DNA from: Treponema phagedenis
GTDB lineage: Bacteria > Spirochaetota > Spirochaetia > Treponematales > Treponemataceae
Length of the DNA: 64,000 nucleotides
Direction: 5' to 3'
NCBI RefSeq assembly: GCF_008153345.1
Contig: NZ_CP042818.1
Location: 124,001-188,000 of the forward strand
Shown here: in pieces, positions 1 through 8,208 of the stretch
Layout of the letters: the number at the start of each line of letters is the position of its first letter
Numbering within the stretch: position 1 is the stretch's first letter
Program-made: the position numbers and the translations under genes
The notes under the pieces: model-generated
The model's database searches: none
Told to the model about the DNA's origin: nothing
Seen by the model: only the letters and a program-made list of their open reading frames with translations

Positions 1-2094
1 TTTGCATTCTACAATATCGCCAACCTTAACCGCTTCAAGCGGATCGGAAATAAAAGAGTCGCTCATCTCGGAAATATGCAAAAGTGCGGTTTCCTTAATG
101 CCAAGATCCACAAAGGCACCGAAATCAACCACATTTTTTATCTTGCCTTTCACCGTCATGCCGGTTTTAAGATCTTCAAAGGTGAGTACGCCCTGCTGCA
201 TAATCGGCTTCGGGCAATCCTCTCTCGGATCTCTGTTCGGCTTTTTTAACTCTTCGATAATATCATTAATTGTTTGCTCGCCTATGTTGTAATCCGTTTT
301 AATTTTTCCCCGCAGCTCGGAAGAAACCTCGGCATTTTTATGCAGCATTTCGTAAATGATTTTGCCTGCCGCATAGTTTTCGGGATGCACCCACGAGTTG
401 TCCAGCGGGTTCGTGCTTTCAGGGATTTTCAAAAAGCCGGCGCATTGCTCAAATGTTTTTGGCCCCATGCCGGACACCTTTTTAAGCTGTTCTCTGTCTG
501 TAAAAACACCGTCGCTTTCCCGATAAGACACAATCTTTTTTGCCAAACTCGAAGTAATTCCCGAAACGTATTTTAAGAGCGAGGCACTTGCGGTATTCAA
601 ATTCACACCAACGTTATTTACGACGGAGCTTACAACTTCGTCCAGCTGTTCCGAAAGTTTTTTCTGGTTTAAATCATGCTGATACAAACCGACGCCGATT
701 GACTTCGGATCGATTTTTACCAACTCAGCAAGCGGGTCTTGCAACCGTCGCCCGATTGAAATCGCACCGCGAATGGTTAAATCCAAATCGGGGAATTCTT
801 CGCGGGCAACATCTCCCGCAGAATAAACGGAAGCCCCGTCCTCGTCTACCACAGTAAACAAAACATCGGGATAATGCGTCTTAATCACATCGGCAACAAT
901 TTCCTGCACTTCATGAGAGCCGGTACCGTTGCCCACCGCAATAAGCTGCACATCGTACTCTTTTATCGCCTTTTGCAGCGCGCTCTTTGCTTCCTCAGCC
1001 TTATGTTGATAAATCACAAAAGAGCCGAGATACTTGCCGGTTGCATCAAGGGCTGCGCATTTTGTTCCGGTGCGTATACCGGGGTCAACGCCGAGCGTCC
1101 GCGTTCCTTTGATCGGCTGCGTCATAAGTAAGTGCTTTAAGTTTTCGCTGAAAATATTAATGCCGTGGTCGTCCGCATTTTCGGCTAAATCGCTACGGAT
1201 TTCGCGAAGCACCGCCGGTGCCAACAGGCGTACCAGCCCGTCCGCAATCGCCTCTTTGTGATATTTATTATGGAAAGTAAAATGAGCCTGTAAAAGGTCA
1301 ATTGCTTCGTCAATATCAACGACAATTTTTACCTCAAGCACGCCCTCACGCTCACCTCGGTTTATGGCAAGCACGCGGTGCGGCTTAATCTCATTCAGCG
1401 GCTCAGCATAATCCCAATACATTTGATACACCGAAACCTTCGCAGCCTCTTCATCACCGACTCCTTTTACCTCAAAGCGGCCGGTTTTCATAAAAAAGTC
1501 CCGAACATCGGCACGGTTTTGTGAATCCTGCGCAATTTCTTCGGCAATAATATCGGATGCCCCCGCAAGCGCATCGGCAGCCGTCGGCACATTCAGTTCT
1601 TCGGGATCGCAACCGGTCTTTATAAATTCTTCAGCCTTTTTTTCCAACGCTTCATCGTCAAGCTCTTTCATCAAATCGGCAAGCGGCTGCAAACCTCGCT
1701 CCGCCGCAAGCATACCGCGTGTTTTCTTCTTCTTTTTAAACGGCAGCCAAATATCTTCAAGTTCGGCAAGCGTTACCGCCTTCATAATATTTTCGTACAG
1801 TGACTCGGTAAGTTTCCCCGCTGCAAAAATACCGCGCACAATCTCAAGTCTGCGCGTCTCCAAATTGGTATACGATTTAAACAGCTTATCACAGTCGCGC
1901 ACCTGCACTTCGTCAAGGGAACCGTGCTTTTCTTTACGATAGCGGGAAATAAACGGAATGGTACAGCCTTCGGCAACCAAAGAAATTACGGCGGAAACCT
2001 GATTCACCGTAATGCTCAATTCCTCAGCTATGCGTTTCATAATATCAACCTCATTCACGGAGAGGCTTTCGATAAATTCATTTGTTAATTCCAT
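1..2094 (-). CDS. tex: Tex-family transcription accessory protein (partial, 3' end outside window)
   Basis: Reading the minus strand from the ATG at 2094 gives an open frame of 698 codons that runs off the left edge. The N-terminus (MELTNEFIESLSVNEVDIMK) leads into a Tex N-terminal helical region with the typical IPFISRYRKE stretch. An RNase H-like YqgF fold follows (LGVDPGIRTGTKCA and VGNGTGSHE), then a helix-hairpin-helix region (LNTASASLLKYVSGI). The start of an S1 RNA-binding domain (GMTVKGKIKNVVDFGAFVDLG) lies at the very left edge. Tex proteins bind nucleic acid and associate with transcription complexes. The family is usually 700-780 residues, so only the end of S1 and the tail are missing. 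It is monocistronic as far as can be seen. Confidence 0.95.
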   Translation of the reverse strand, partial: MELTNEFIESLSVNEVDIMKRIAEELSITVNQVSAVISLVAEGCTIPFISRYRKEKHGSLDEVQVRDCDKLFKSYTNLETRRLEIVRGIFAAGKLTESLYENIMKAVTLAELEDIWLPFKKKKKTRGMLAAERGLQPLADLMKELDDEALEKKAEEFIKTGCDPEELNVPTAADALAGASDIIAEEIAQDSQNRADVRDFFMKTGRFEVKGVGDEEAAKVSVYQMYWDYAEPLNEIKPHRVLAINRGEREGVLEVKIVVDIDEAIDLLQAHFTFHNKYHKEAIADGLVRLLAPAVLREIRSDLAENADDHGINIFSENLKHLLMTQPIKGTRTLGVDPGIRTGTKCAALDATGKYLGSFVIYQHKAEEAKSALQKAIKEYDVQLIAVGNGTGSHEVQEIVADVIKTHYPDVLFTVVDEDGASVYSAGDVAREEFPDLDLTIRGAISIGRRLQDPLAELVKIDPKSIGVGLYQHDLNQKKLSEQLDEVVSSVVNNVGVNLNTASASLLKYVSGITSSLAKKIVSYRESDGVFTDREQLKKVSGMGPKTFEQCAGFLKIPESTNPLDNSWVHPENYAAGKIIYEMLHKNAEVSSELRGKIKTDYNIGEQTINDIIEELKKPNRDPREDCPKPIMQQGVLTFEDLKTGMTVKGKIKNVVDFGAFVDLGIKETALLHISEMSDSFISDPLEAVKVGDIVECK

Positions 2095-2501
2095 AGAAAA
2101 AGGAGTATAGAAGATTAAAGACAGAAAATCAAGAGAGAATTGTTATACGACAGGGCTTACGCATGAACAAGGAGCGTGCTGCCCCTTAGACCCCGGATTA
2201 CTGTTGCTGCTGGCGCAGGGCTTTTTAGGCTTATGCTTCGCCGCGATCCTGTCCCCTGCACCCCGCCTATGATGATAAAACTGGAACTTTTTAGTAAATA
2301 AAAAAGGGCTAGTCGCCCATAGCCACCTTATCAAGGCAAGGTGGGACGCTGCCCTTTTATTTGGTATCCAGATGAGAACATCTGAACCAAGAGTACTTTA
2401 TACTCCCACGCATACTATCCCCCGCTCCCGGCAAAATGTCAAGAGGCATATTTGTTTGTGTCAATTGTCCGCAATATTTGCGGCGGCGGCATCACTTCGA
2501 T
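2095..2501. other. Intergenic stretch between tex and panE-like gene
   Basis: No convincing gene. It contains a type-B repeat at about 2143-2290 (described separately). The remaining sequence shows no recognised signal. Confidence 0.5.
2143..2290. repeat. Type-B intergenic repeat
   Basis: The reverse complement of this stretch shares several blocks in the same order with 30530-30775: GGTGCAGGGG, CGAAG.ATAAGC, AGCAGCAAC and a closing block CTTGTTCATGCGTAAGCCC. Spacers between blocks differ in length. A short minus-strand open frame (63 codons) crosses it but is not preserved in the other copy, so it is not called as a gene. Confidence 0.7.
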
Positions 2502-3515
2502 TTAGCTCTTATATATTTCGTGCAAGCGAGCCCAGTCCGGAATGGAAGCTCTAAGATCTTCAAATGCAGGCATTTTATAATCAGCTGCTTTTTTTCGAAG
2601 CTCATCAAAGGCTGCATCCAAGGACTCCATTTCGGTAACGGCATGGCGGCAATGCTCGGAGGCGGCAAGCTCCCCGATGCTTGTTTTTGCCATCACCCAA
2701 AACAAGGCAGCAGTTATAATGCGCTTAGCGCCGGGCTTAAAATATGCATCCATGCCTTTCGGAAGAATCGGATACGATAATTGTTTTAATAAGCCGCAAG
2801 CCTCGCCGGCAACATCTAAAACTTGTTTAATTTGCAATCGATTTACATTCCTCAAATTACAATGAACATGGTAGCATAGATAGGCAATGGGCAAAATTAA
2901 TGTAAGATGACTTTTGTACCATGCATCCATATTATTAACCCAAGTCAGTTTATATTTTTTTCTTTTAGAATTTCTTGTAGAATCTCCGGCTGAATTTCCC
3001 GATTTAAACAAGGCGGTAACTTTTTTCTTTGTTGTCTCATCGGCTTCATTGTGCAAGCCACCCAGAGTAAGCGTGCCGTCACCAAAGCGAACACAGTGAA
3101 GGACGCCGTTCTCCCGTTTGCCTCCTGTTGCCTGAAAACCGAAGAGCACTGTTTTCGGAGTTTTTGTTTTTTGTAAAATGTGAGCTTCGTGAATTTGCGC
3201 GGACATATTATTGCCAACTAAAATAACCACAGGGCTACTCACGGCGGCAAGGTCATCCAATATTTCCGCCATTTGTTGGTATTGCATTACCGCAAAAACC
3301 GCATCGTATTTCGCATCCGAGGAAATGCTCTCAATAATTTTTGGACGGTCAATCGTTGTTTTGCGCTGAAGACGATGGCGAATAACAAGACCCTTTTCCT
3401 GCAATGTTTTTTTCCAAGCCCCGCGTGCAAGAATTGTAACATTGTGACCGGAAACGCAAAGCACATGCGCCAAATATCCGCCGATAACTCCCGCACCGTA
3501 AATCAATATGTTCAT
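2502..3515 (-). CDS. Ketopantoate reductase (ApbA/PanE)-family oxidoreductase
   Basis: 337 residues starting at an ATG at 3515. The N-terminus MNILIYGAGVIGGYLAHVL is a Rossmann dinucleotide-binding motif (GxGxxG) of the 2-dehydropantoate 2-reductase superfamily. GNNMSAQ near residue 100 matches the family's N-G-N substrate/cofactor stretch, and the C-terminal half is the helical PanE-type domain. True PanE makes pantoate for CoA. Divergence in the C-terminal half and the isolated context mean a paralogue with another 2-oxo acid or hydroxy acid substrate is equally possible. The 3' part of this gene has a degraded second copy at 5136-5320. Confidence 0.8.
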   Translation of the reverse strand: MNILIYGAGVIGGYLAHVLCVSGHNVTILARGAWKKTLQEKGLVIRHRLQRKTTIDRPKIIESISSDAKYDAVFAVMQYQQMAEILDDLAAVSSPVVILVGNNMSAQIHEAHILQKTKTPKTVLFGFQATGGKRENGVLHCVRFGDGTLTLGGLHNEADETTKKKVTALFKSGNSAGDSTRNSKRKKYKLTWVNNMDAWYKSHLTLILPIAYLCYHVHCNLRNVNRLQIKQVLDVAGEACGLLKQLSYPILPKGMDAYFKPGAKRIITAALFWVMAKTSIGELAASEHCRHAVTEMESLDAAFDELRKKAADYKMPAFEDLRASIPDWARLHEIYKS

Positions 3516-3543
3516 GTTGTTACCTCAAGTAAATTGTATACAT

Positions 3544-3571
3544 AGTATAACAAAAACGGTGGAAGTTGCAA
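3544..3571 (-). promoter_or_regulatory. Sigma-70-type promoter for the panE-like gene
   Basis: On the minus strand TTGCAA (3566-3571) is followed after 16 bp by TATACT (3544-3549), about 29 bp upstream of the start codon at 3515. Confidence 0.65.
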
Positions 3572-3716
3572 ACTGTTGATACGGTTATTAAAAAATATAT
3601 AATAATCAAAACTGTTGAAAAGCTCGATCCTTACATAGTTTATATTACGGAGCAGTTTAGATATGAATCAAAGTGAGCGAAGAAAGTTTTAATCGATAGT
3701 CTGTTTAGAGAAAACA

Positions 3717-4257
3717 TTGAGTATCAAAACATGGAGTATCCAAAGGATGAAACTATGGGAAAAGGCTTATTGCGTTCGCTTTCTGAATGTGCGGGATCCG
3801 AAGCCGATAAGCGAATGTGGGGCGCACAACTTTTTACGCGTATTTTCCGACAAAGGATCACTTGTTAAAAGAATTATGCGCAGAGCTTTTTTTCCCATGT
3901 TTTCTCCGAGTCGCTCAGTGCGGAAAAATCTCATGATTTTTCGATAAGCTCCGGCAACCCGCATGAAGTTATTACGCATATTCTCTACCATATTTTAGAT
4001 AATAAAAAACCTGTTATCAGTATTTTAAAAAGCGAAAGCCATGAGCTTTTTCTCATGTATTTTCGCGATAACCTCAACCGCAGCTTGGCGAATCTTTTTT
4101 TAAAAATTCGATATTAAAAAATAAGGATGTTCCGCAGGATTTTTTAATCAACCACATCACGTGCAGTTTTACCGGTATGATTAGGTGGTGGATAACTAAT
4201 GGAACAAAAGAGCGTCCTGAAAAAGTTGCTGAATATTTTCTTTCGCTTATTTTATAG
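3717..4257 (+). pseudogene. Broken TetR-family regulator
   Basis: The three frames together spell a TetR protein, but no single frame is open. A helix-turn-helix core ANVGRTTFYAYFPTKDHLL lies at about 3811-3867, directly after an in-frame TAA. A second frame continues as HVFSESLSAEKSHDF to NLFLKIRY and stops near 4118. A third reads DVPQDFLINHITCSFTGM to VAEYFLSL and stops at 4255-4257. The last two are typical of the TetR_C_8 (DhaS/YcdF-like) effector domain, including the WW motif. At least two frameshifts and one nonsense codon make this a pseudogene. The N-terminal helices before the HTH are not clearly recognisable. Confidence 0.8.
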
Positions 4258-4291
4258 ATTTTATCTTGCCATATATTTTTTTGAGCAAGCA

Positions 4292-4300
4292 TGATATAAT
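4292..4300 (+). promoter_or_regulatory. Extended -10 promoter element
   Basis: TGATATAAT is an extended -10 (TGnTATAAT). It lies 26 bp before the ATG at 4326 and downstream of the alternative TTG start at 4266. This argues that the protein begins at 4326. No good -35 at 17 bp is visible, as is common with extended -10 promoters. Confidence 0.55.
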
Positions 4301-4325
4301 CAGTACAAAAAATAGAGGCACCAGT

Positions 4326-5024
4326 ATGAACGTCAATGAACAAAACAATAAAAACTTTGCAAGCACAAACTTTTTGCAATATAATTTAGCATGCAAATTT
4401 TTGTGGAGCTATGTCGGCAAAAAATCCGTAAAGGAGCTTGCAAAAAAAAGAAACTTGGATGAAAAAGAATTAGCCGGCAAAGTTAAATCAACCTTTCTCG
4501 AAATTTTAGCAAGGACGCCGTCAATCGGAAAAAGCAAGTATTTGTTTAACCTTAATTTCGGCTGCTTGCTTTTTGCTTTTCCAAAAGTGCTTCCCGATAT
4601 CAGCGGCGAAGAATTTAAAATGATTGTTTATATGATTTTCAGAAATAAAACCTTAGCCAAATTAGCTAAAAAGAAAATGAAAATCTTTACCGAAAAACGA
4701 GCTCAAGAAGGCGAGTACAATAGCGGTTATGCTTTTGACTGGATTGCCAAAACCGACGGCTCTCAATATCCCAAAGAGATTTACACAACATTCACTGCCT
4801 GCAGTTTATACAACTTGGCAAAGCAGGAAGACGCAGTAGAATGGCTGCCGTACTTATGCGGCACCGATTACTTCATCTGCGATGGAAGCGAAGCCGATCT
4901 CATCCGCACCAAAACCTTAGCAACAGGCGACGAGTGTTGCAACTTCCGCTTTATTAACACCAAATACCACAGCGCAGCGGAAATCATGGAAAAAGAAGGA
5001 ATACGAAAAGAAGAGCTTAAGTGA
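4326..5024 (+). CDS. L-2-amino-thiazoline-4-carboxylic acid (ATC) hydrolase-family protein
   Basis: 232 residues from ATG 4326, preceded by AGAGG. An in-frame TTG at 4266 would add 20 residues but lies upstream of the predicted promoter -10. The C-terminal block CGTDYFICDGSEADLIRTKTL followed by ATGDECCNFRF is the signature of the ATC-hydrolase family (Pfam ATC_hydrolase). Characterised members open the thiazoline ring in L-cysteine formation, but most bacterial members are uncharacterised and often sit next to TetR regulators. Here a broken tetR lies just upstream, so the pair may once have been a regulator and its target. No signal peptide is seen; cytoplasmic. Confidence 0.75.
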   Translation: MNVNEQNNKNFASTNFLQYNLACKFLWSYVGKKSVKELAKKRNLDEKELAGKVKSTFLEILARTPSIGKSKYLFNLNFGCLLFAFPKVLPDISGEEFKMIVYMIFRNKTLAKLAKKKMKIFTEKRAQEGEYNSGYAFDWIAKTDGSQYPKEIYTTFTACSLYNLAKQEDAVEWLPYLCGTDYFICDGSEADLIRTKTLATGDECCNFRFINTKYHSAAEIMEKEGIRKEELK

Positions 5025-5135
5025 TAGAGTGTGTCTTATTGATGACAGCCACATACCGGAGCTCGCCGACCCGAAAGGATTTGCCCAAAATCATTGTAGT
5101 GTGAATACTTATAACACAATTTCTGTTTTTAGGAA

Positions 5136-5320
5136 TTATATATTTCATGCAGACGAGCCCAGTCCGGAATGGAAGCTCGAAGATCTTCAAATGCGGGCAT
5201 TGTACAATCAGGTGCTTTTTTTTCGAAGCTCATCAAAGGCTGCATCCAAGGACTCCATTTCGCTAACGGCATGGCGGCAATGATCGGAGACGGCAAGCTC
5301 CCCGATGCTTGTTTTTGCCA
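5136..5320 (-). pseudogene. Duplicated 3' fragment of the panE-like gene
   Basis: This 185-bp stretch is a near-identical copy of 2509-2692, the 3' end of the panE-like gene, in the same orientation. It carries scattered substitutions and one extra T in a poly-T run (8 against 7), so the reading frame is broken. The match ends at TTTTTGCCA, where the copy passes directly into an intergenic hairpin repeat that begins with the same letters. Confidence 0.9.
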
Positions 5321-5530
5321 CGGACGGCAAAATCAGAACGGGCACGGACGCCCGTGGTTCCAAACAGAAGCGATGTTTTAAAGCAAAACTATTTGCAAAG
5401 CTTTAAAACTCGCAGGTTTGGTTTTGCCATGGACGTCAAAATCAAACCGTCGTGTTGGACTCTTTTTATAAAACTTTTTATGATTTTTGTAAGATGTATT
5501 AAAAACGGATCGGGTTATTAAAAAAAATTT
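5313..5530. repeat. Type-A modular hairpin repeat
   Basis: The modules are a TTTTGCC/GGCAAAA hairpin (5313-5332), an ACGGGC/GCCCGT hairpin within GAACGGGCACGGACGCCCGT, and a GTTTTAAAGC/GCTTTAAAAC stem. A second TTTTGCC-like hairpin follows, then the shared end module (GTCGTGTTGGACTC, and GTAAGATGTATTAAAAACGG). The same modules recur in about a dozen other gaps of this window. Confidence 0.85.
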
Positions 5531-5552
5531 TATAAAAAAAATCTAAAGCCTC

Positions 5553-5581
5553 TTGACAGTTATCCGTAGTTAACATACAAT
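5553..5581 (+). promoter_or_regulatory. Sigma-70 promoter of the tetR-MATE operon
   Basis: TTGACA (5553-5558) and TACAAT (5576-5581) are separated by 17 bp, a near-consensus promoter. Transcription should start about 5588, inside the palindrome at 5587-5606. Confidence 0.85.
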
Positions 5582-5586
5582 CCATT

Positions 5587-5606
5587 TACCGAGATATCTC
5601 TCGGTA
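5587..5606. promoter_or_regulatory. Operator-like palindrome, probable TetR binding site
   Basis: Two perfect 8-bp arms, TACCGAGA and TCTCGGTA, flank a 4-bp centre (TATC). The palindrome begins 6 bp after the -10 box and covers the expected transcription start, 22 bp before the regulator's ATG. That is the classical place for an autoregulating TetR repressor to bind. Confidence 0.75.
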
Positions 5607-5627
5607 GTGAAGCGAGATAAGTAAATT

Positions 5628-6254
5628 ATGAATAAACCAATTACAAAAGAAAAAAAGGCAAGAACAAGGTTAAACCCTGAAGACAGACGTAAGGAAATTT
5701 TGCATGCGGCGATGAAGGTTTTTATTGAAAAGGGTTATAAAAATTGCAGTGTTGCGGATTTGGTTTTTGCGTCTGGTTTGTCGGCGGGCGGATTTTATCA
5801 TTATTACAAAGATAAATCCGAAATACTATACGACCTTATGAAAGAAGGTAACAAGCAGCGTTTTGACCTAATGTTGACGTATATGAAAAAGCATCCTGAA
5901 GTATCCGGTCTTGAGCTTATGGCGGAGTTAACGTTGGATAAGCTTTTGGATAAAAATGATTTAAAAAAAATCTATGTTATTTTTTTGCAAGAGCTAAAAA
6001 CCGATAAGCGGCTGCGTGATTTATACCGCAAAATGATTAGCGAATCGAAAAAAGACTTTGCCGCCTTCTGCAAAGAACATAATTTGCAAGTCTTGAGTCA
6101 TTTAGACGGTGATATATTTATTGCACTGATAAATTGTATTTATTTGGGAATTGAGCTTCTCGATCTTAGAGCATTGTTTGTTCGAGAGCGGGAACATATT
6201 AAAAAAGCTCTCCTTAAATTCATGGGAGAGCTGGAGGACAAACATAATGAATAA
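5628..6254 (+). CDS. TetR-family transcriptional regulator
   Basis: 208 residues. An N-terminal TetR DNA-binding domain spans about residues 17-65 (RRKEILHAAMKVFIEKGYKN, then SVADLVFASGLSAGGFYHYYKDK with the typical FYHYYKDK end of the recognition region). The helical ligand domain that follows has no recognisable ligand signature. The gene is translationally coupled to the MATE pump: its stop overlaps the pump's start by 8 bp (ATGAATAA). It is preceded by a strong promoter with a palindrome over the start point. This arrangement suggests a repressor that senses a pump substrate and represses its own operon. Confidence 0.9.
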   Translation: MNKPITKEKKARTRLNPEDRRKEILHAAMKVFIEKGYKNCSVADLVFASGLSAGGFYHYYKDKSEILYDLMKEGNKQRFDLMLTYMKKHPEVSGLELMAELTLDKLLDKNDLKKIYVIFLQELKTDKRLRDLYRKMISESKKDFAAFCKEHNLQVLSHLDGDIFIALINCIYLGIELLDLRALFVREREHIKKALLKFMGELEDKHNE

Positions 6255-7614
6255 TCAAACAAAGGTCAGGGAGCAAGAATTAATCTTGCATGGCAATGTT
6301 TGGGGGATGATGTGGAGCCTATCATGGCCGGCTATTGTTGCCATGGTTCTTTTCGGAATGAATGTTGTAGTCGACGGCATCTTTGTCGGGCAGTATTGCG
6401 GCGAAACCGCACTTGCGGGCGTAACCTTGGTTTACCCCATCACGCAAATTCTGCAAGGCTTCGGCTCGCTGATTGGAGTCGGTGCGGGATCCTATCTTAG
6501 TATTCTGATTGGAAAGAAGGCGTTAAAAGAACAGGGGACGCTGATCGGAAATGTAAACTTTCTTATCATTGTTTTTTCAATCATTATCACGGGGCTCGGA
6601 CTTTTATCTTTAAACCCGTTGATGAAATTACTTGGGGCCTCTGCGGAAGAAAGTGTTTTTGCGCTGGCATATATCCGCCCGCTATTGTACGGAAGCATAT
6701 TTTGGATAGCTGGTCTTGCTTACAATATGATTGTCAGAGCCGAGGGCAAAATGGCAACAGCCGCATGGATGATGGGCGTGGGACTTCTATGCAATATAAT
6801 TTGTAATTACATTTTTATGGCGATTTTTAACCTCGGAGTTTTCGGTGCTGCACTGGGAACAAACATCGGCATGCTGCTTTATACACTGGCCTTTTTAATA
6901 TATGCCGCAAGAGGAAAGGCGAGCTTCCCAACCAACGCTGCAAAGTTTTACCGGGAAAGCGGTGCACAAAAAGAAATCCTTTCTTTAGGTTTTCCATCGC
7001 TTTTGATGACCATCATGTATGTTATTCAAAGCTTAATTATCATGAAGGCTCTTAACAGCTACGGTACGCAGGGCGATGTTGCGTTTTACGGTAATGTGTT
7101 CAGACTGTTCAACTTATTCTTAACACCCATTTACGGTTTAATGCGCGCCTTGCAGCCTGCCATCGGAATCAATTACGGCGCAAAGAATTACGATCGTGTT
7201 ATCAAATCGTACAGAGTTTTTTCCGTAGCAGCAACACTCCTCATGCTGCCGCTTTGGCTCGTTTCATTTTTCTTTCCGGAAATGATGCTGGGGCTTATGC
7301 TGCCGAATAAAATTTTCACTCCCGATGAAATTTTAAGCTTTAGAATTTTCATATCCGTAGCGCCATTTTTGCCGATTATCTTTATGGCAATGACTTTTTG
7401 GCCTGCAATCGAAAAACCGAAACCGGCCGGCATATTTGGCATTGCAAGACAGGTGCTGCTCTACATTCCGGCGATGATAATTCTGCCAAAATACTTCGGC
7501 ATTTCGTGGATATACAAAGGCTCATTTCTAATCGACATTTTCCTTTGTGCAGTTGTGGCGTTAATGATAAACAAAGAATTTAAGCGCTTAAAATCTATGA
7601 AAGTACAAGGCTAA
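6247..7614 (+). CDS. MATE-family multidrug efflux transporter
   Basis: 455 residues from ATG 6247, chosen because it gives the ATGAATAA overlap with tetR. An in-frame upstream start at 6151 would lie inside tetR. The protein is almost wholly hydrophobic with about 12 predicted membrane spans. The MATE repeats begin near WSLSWPAIVAMVLFGMNVVVD and again at LSLGFPSLLMTIMYVIQS. MATE proteins export cationic drugs or metabolites using Na+ or H+ gradients. It probably forms a substrate-inducible efflux unit with the TetR regulator just upstream. Confidence 0.92.
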   Translation: MNNQTKVREQELILHGNVWGMMWSLSWPAIVAMVLFGMNVVVDGIFVGQYCGETALAGVTLVYPITQILQGFGSLIGVGAGSYLSILIGKKALKEQGTLIGNVNFLIIVFSIIITGLGLLSLNPLMKLLGASAEESVFALAYIRPLLYGSIFWIAGLAYNMIVRAEGKMATAAWMMGVGLLCNIICNYIFMAIFNLGVFGAALGTNIGMLLYTLAFLIYAARGKASFPTNAAKFYRESGAQKEILSLGFPSLLMTIMYVIQSLIIMKALNSYGTQGDVAFYGNVFRLFNLFLTPIYGLMRALQPAIGINYGAKNYDRVIKSYRVFSVAATLLMLPLWLVSFFFPEMMLGLMLPNKIFTPDEILSFRIFISVAPFLPIIFMAMTFWPAIEKPKPAGIFGIARQVLLYIPAMIILPKYFGISWIYKGSFLIDIFLCAVVALMINKEFKRLKSMKVQG

Positions 7615-7617
7615 AAG

Positions 7618-7790
7618 AAGCGGTGGCTCCAAACCAAAAACGATGTTTTAAAGCAGGACTATTTGTAAAGCTTTAAAACTCGCAGGTTTGGTTTTTGCCA
7701 CGGACGGCAAAACTCAGAATCGACATGGACGGCGGTGGTTCCACTATGGTAAACTGCCCGCCGTTGCGCCGTGTCGGAATCTTTTTTCTA
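7618..7790. repeat. Type-A modular hairpin repeat after the MATE gene
   Basis: It carries the GCTTTAAAAC-type stem, the TTTTTGCC/GGCAAAA hairpin and a decayed CGGCGGTGG hairpin. These are followed by the module CTATGGTAAACTGCCCGCCG and the end module GCGCCGTGTCGGAATC, which is also found at 18280, 35240 and 52450. Confidence 0.8.
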
Positions 7791-7811
7791 AAAATGAATA
7801 TTTCCCCTGCT

Positions 7812-7840
7812 TTGACAGAATCTCATTTTTTCATTATACT
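7812..7840 (+). promoter_or_regulatory. Near-consensus promoter before the argS remnant
   Basis: TTGACA (7812-7817), 17-bp spacer, TATACT (7835-7840). Transcription would start near 7847, six bases before the remnant's ATG at 7853. Confidence 0.75.
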
Positions 7841-7852
7841 GTTCCGGTTTAT

Positions 7853-8029
7853 ATGCTCGGTTTACAGAATGTTATAAGTGATATAAGAGAACAAAGGCGC
7901 GCTATTGCGACAAAGGCTGTTTCTTCGCTTTTGTCTGAAGGCTCGGCGCCCCTTCAGTCCGGTCAAATTACAATGGAAGTTCCTCCCAATCCCGAGATGG
8001 GAGATATTGGCTTTCCTCTTTTTCCTTGA
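7853..8029 (+). pseudogene. Arginyl-tRNA synthetase 5' remnant
   Basis: 58 codons read MLGLQNVISDIREQRRAIAT and end in the block MEVPPNPEMGDIGFPLFP before a stop. This block matches the start of the ArgS N-terminal additional domain (PP-NP-xMGD-xx-xPLF). The HIGH-type catalytic core and everything after it are missing. 8030-8208 shows no continuing frame that I can recognise. A functional argS must lie elsewhere. A strong promoter immediately upstream survives. Confidence 0.7.
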
Positions 8030-8208
8030 GGTAATGTAAAAACAACGCGCCTTCGTTTCAGCATACATCGCTAAAAAAGCAGATTCTTATCCGGAATCTC
8101 TTTTTATGCTTATACACAGGATAATACAGATTACATCGCAACGAGCCGGCTTCATTAGCGCTAAAATGAAGCCCGTATATTAACAGGCACTAAGGATACC
8201 ATTGCAAA

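Noticed and set aside
2143-2334. 63-codon minus-strand ORF as a gene
   Set aside because: It lies within a repeat whose other copy does not keep the frame; no RBS or family.
4266-4325. Longer TTG start for the ATC-hydrolase-family gene
   Set aside because: The TTG lies upstream of the extended -10 box and has no ribosome binding site.
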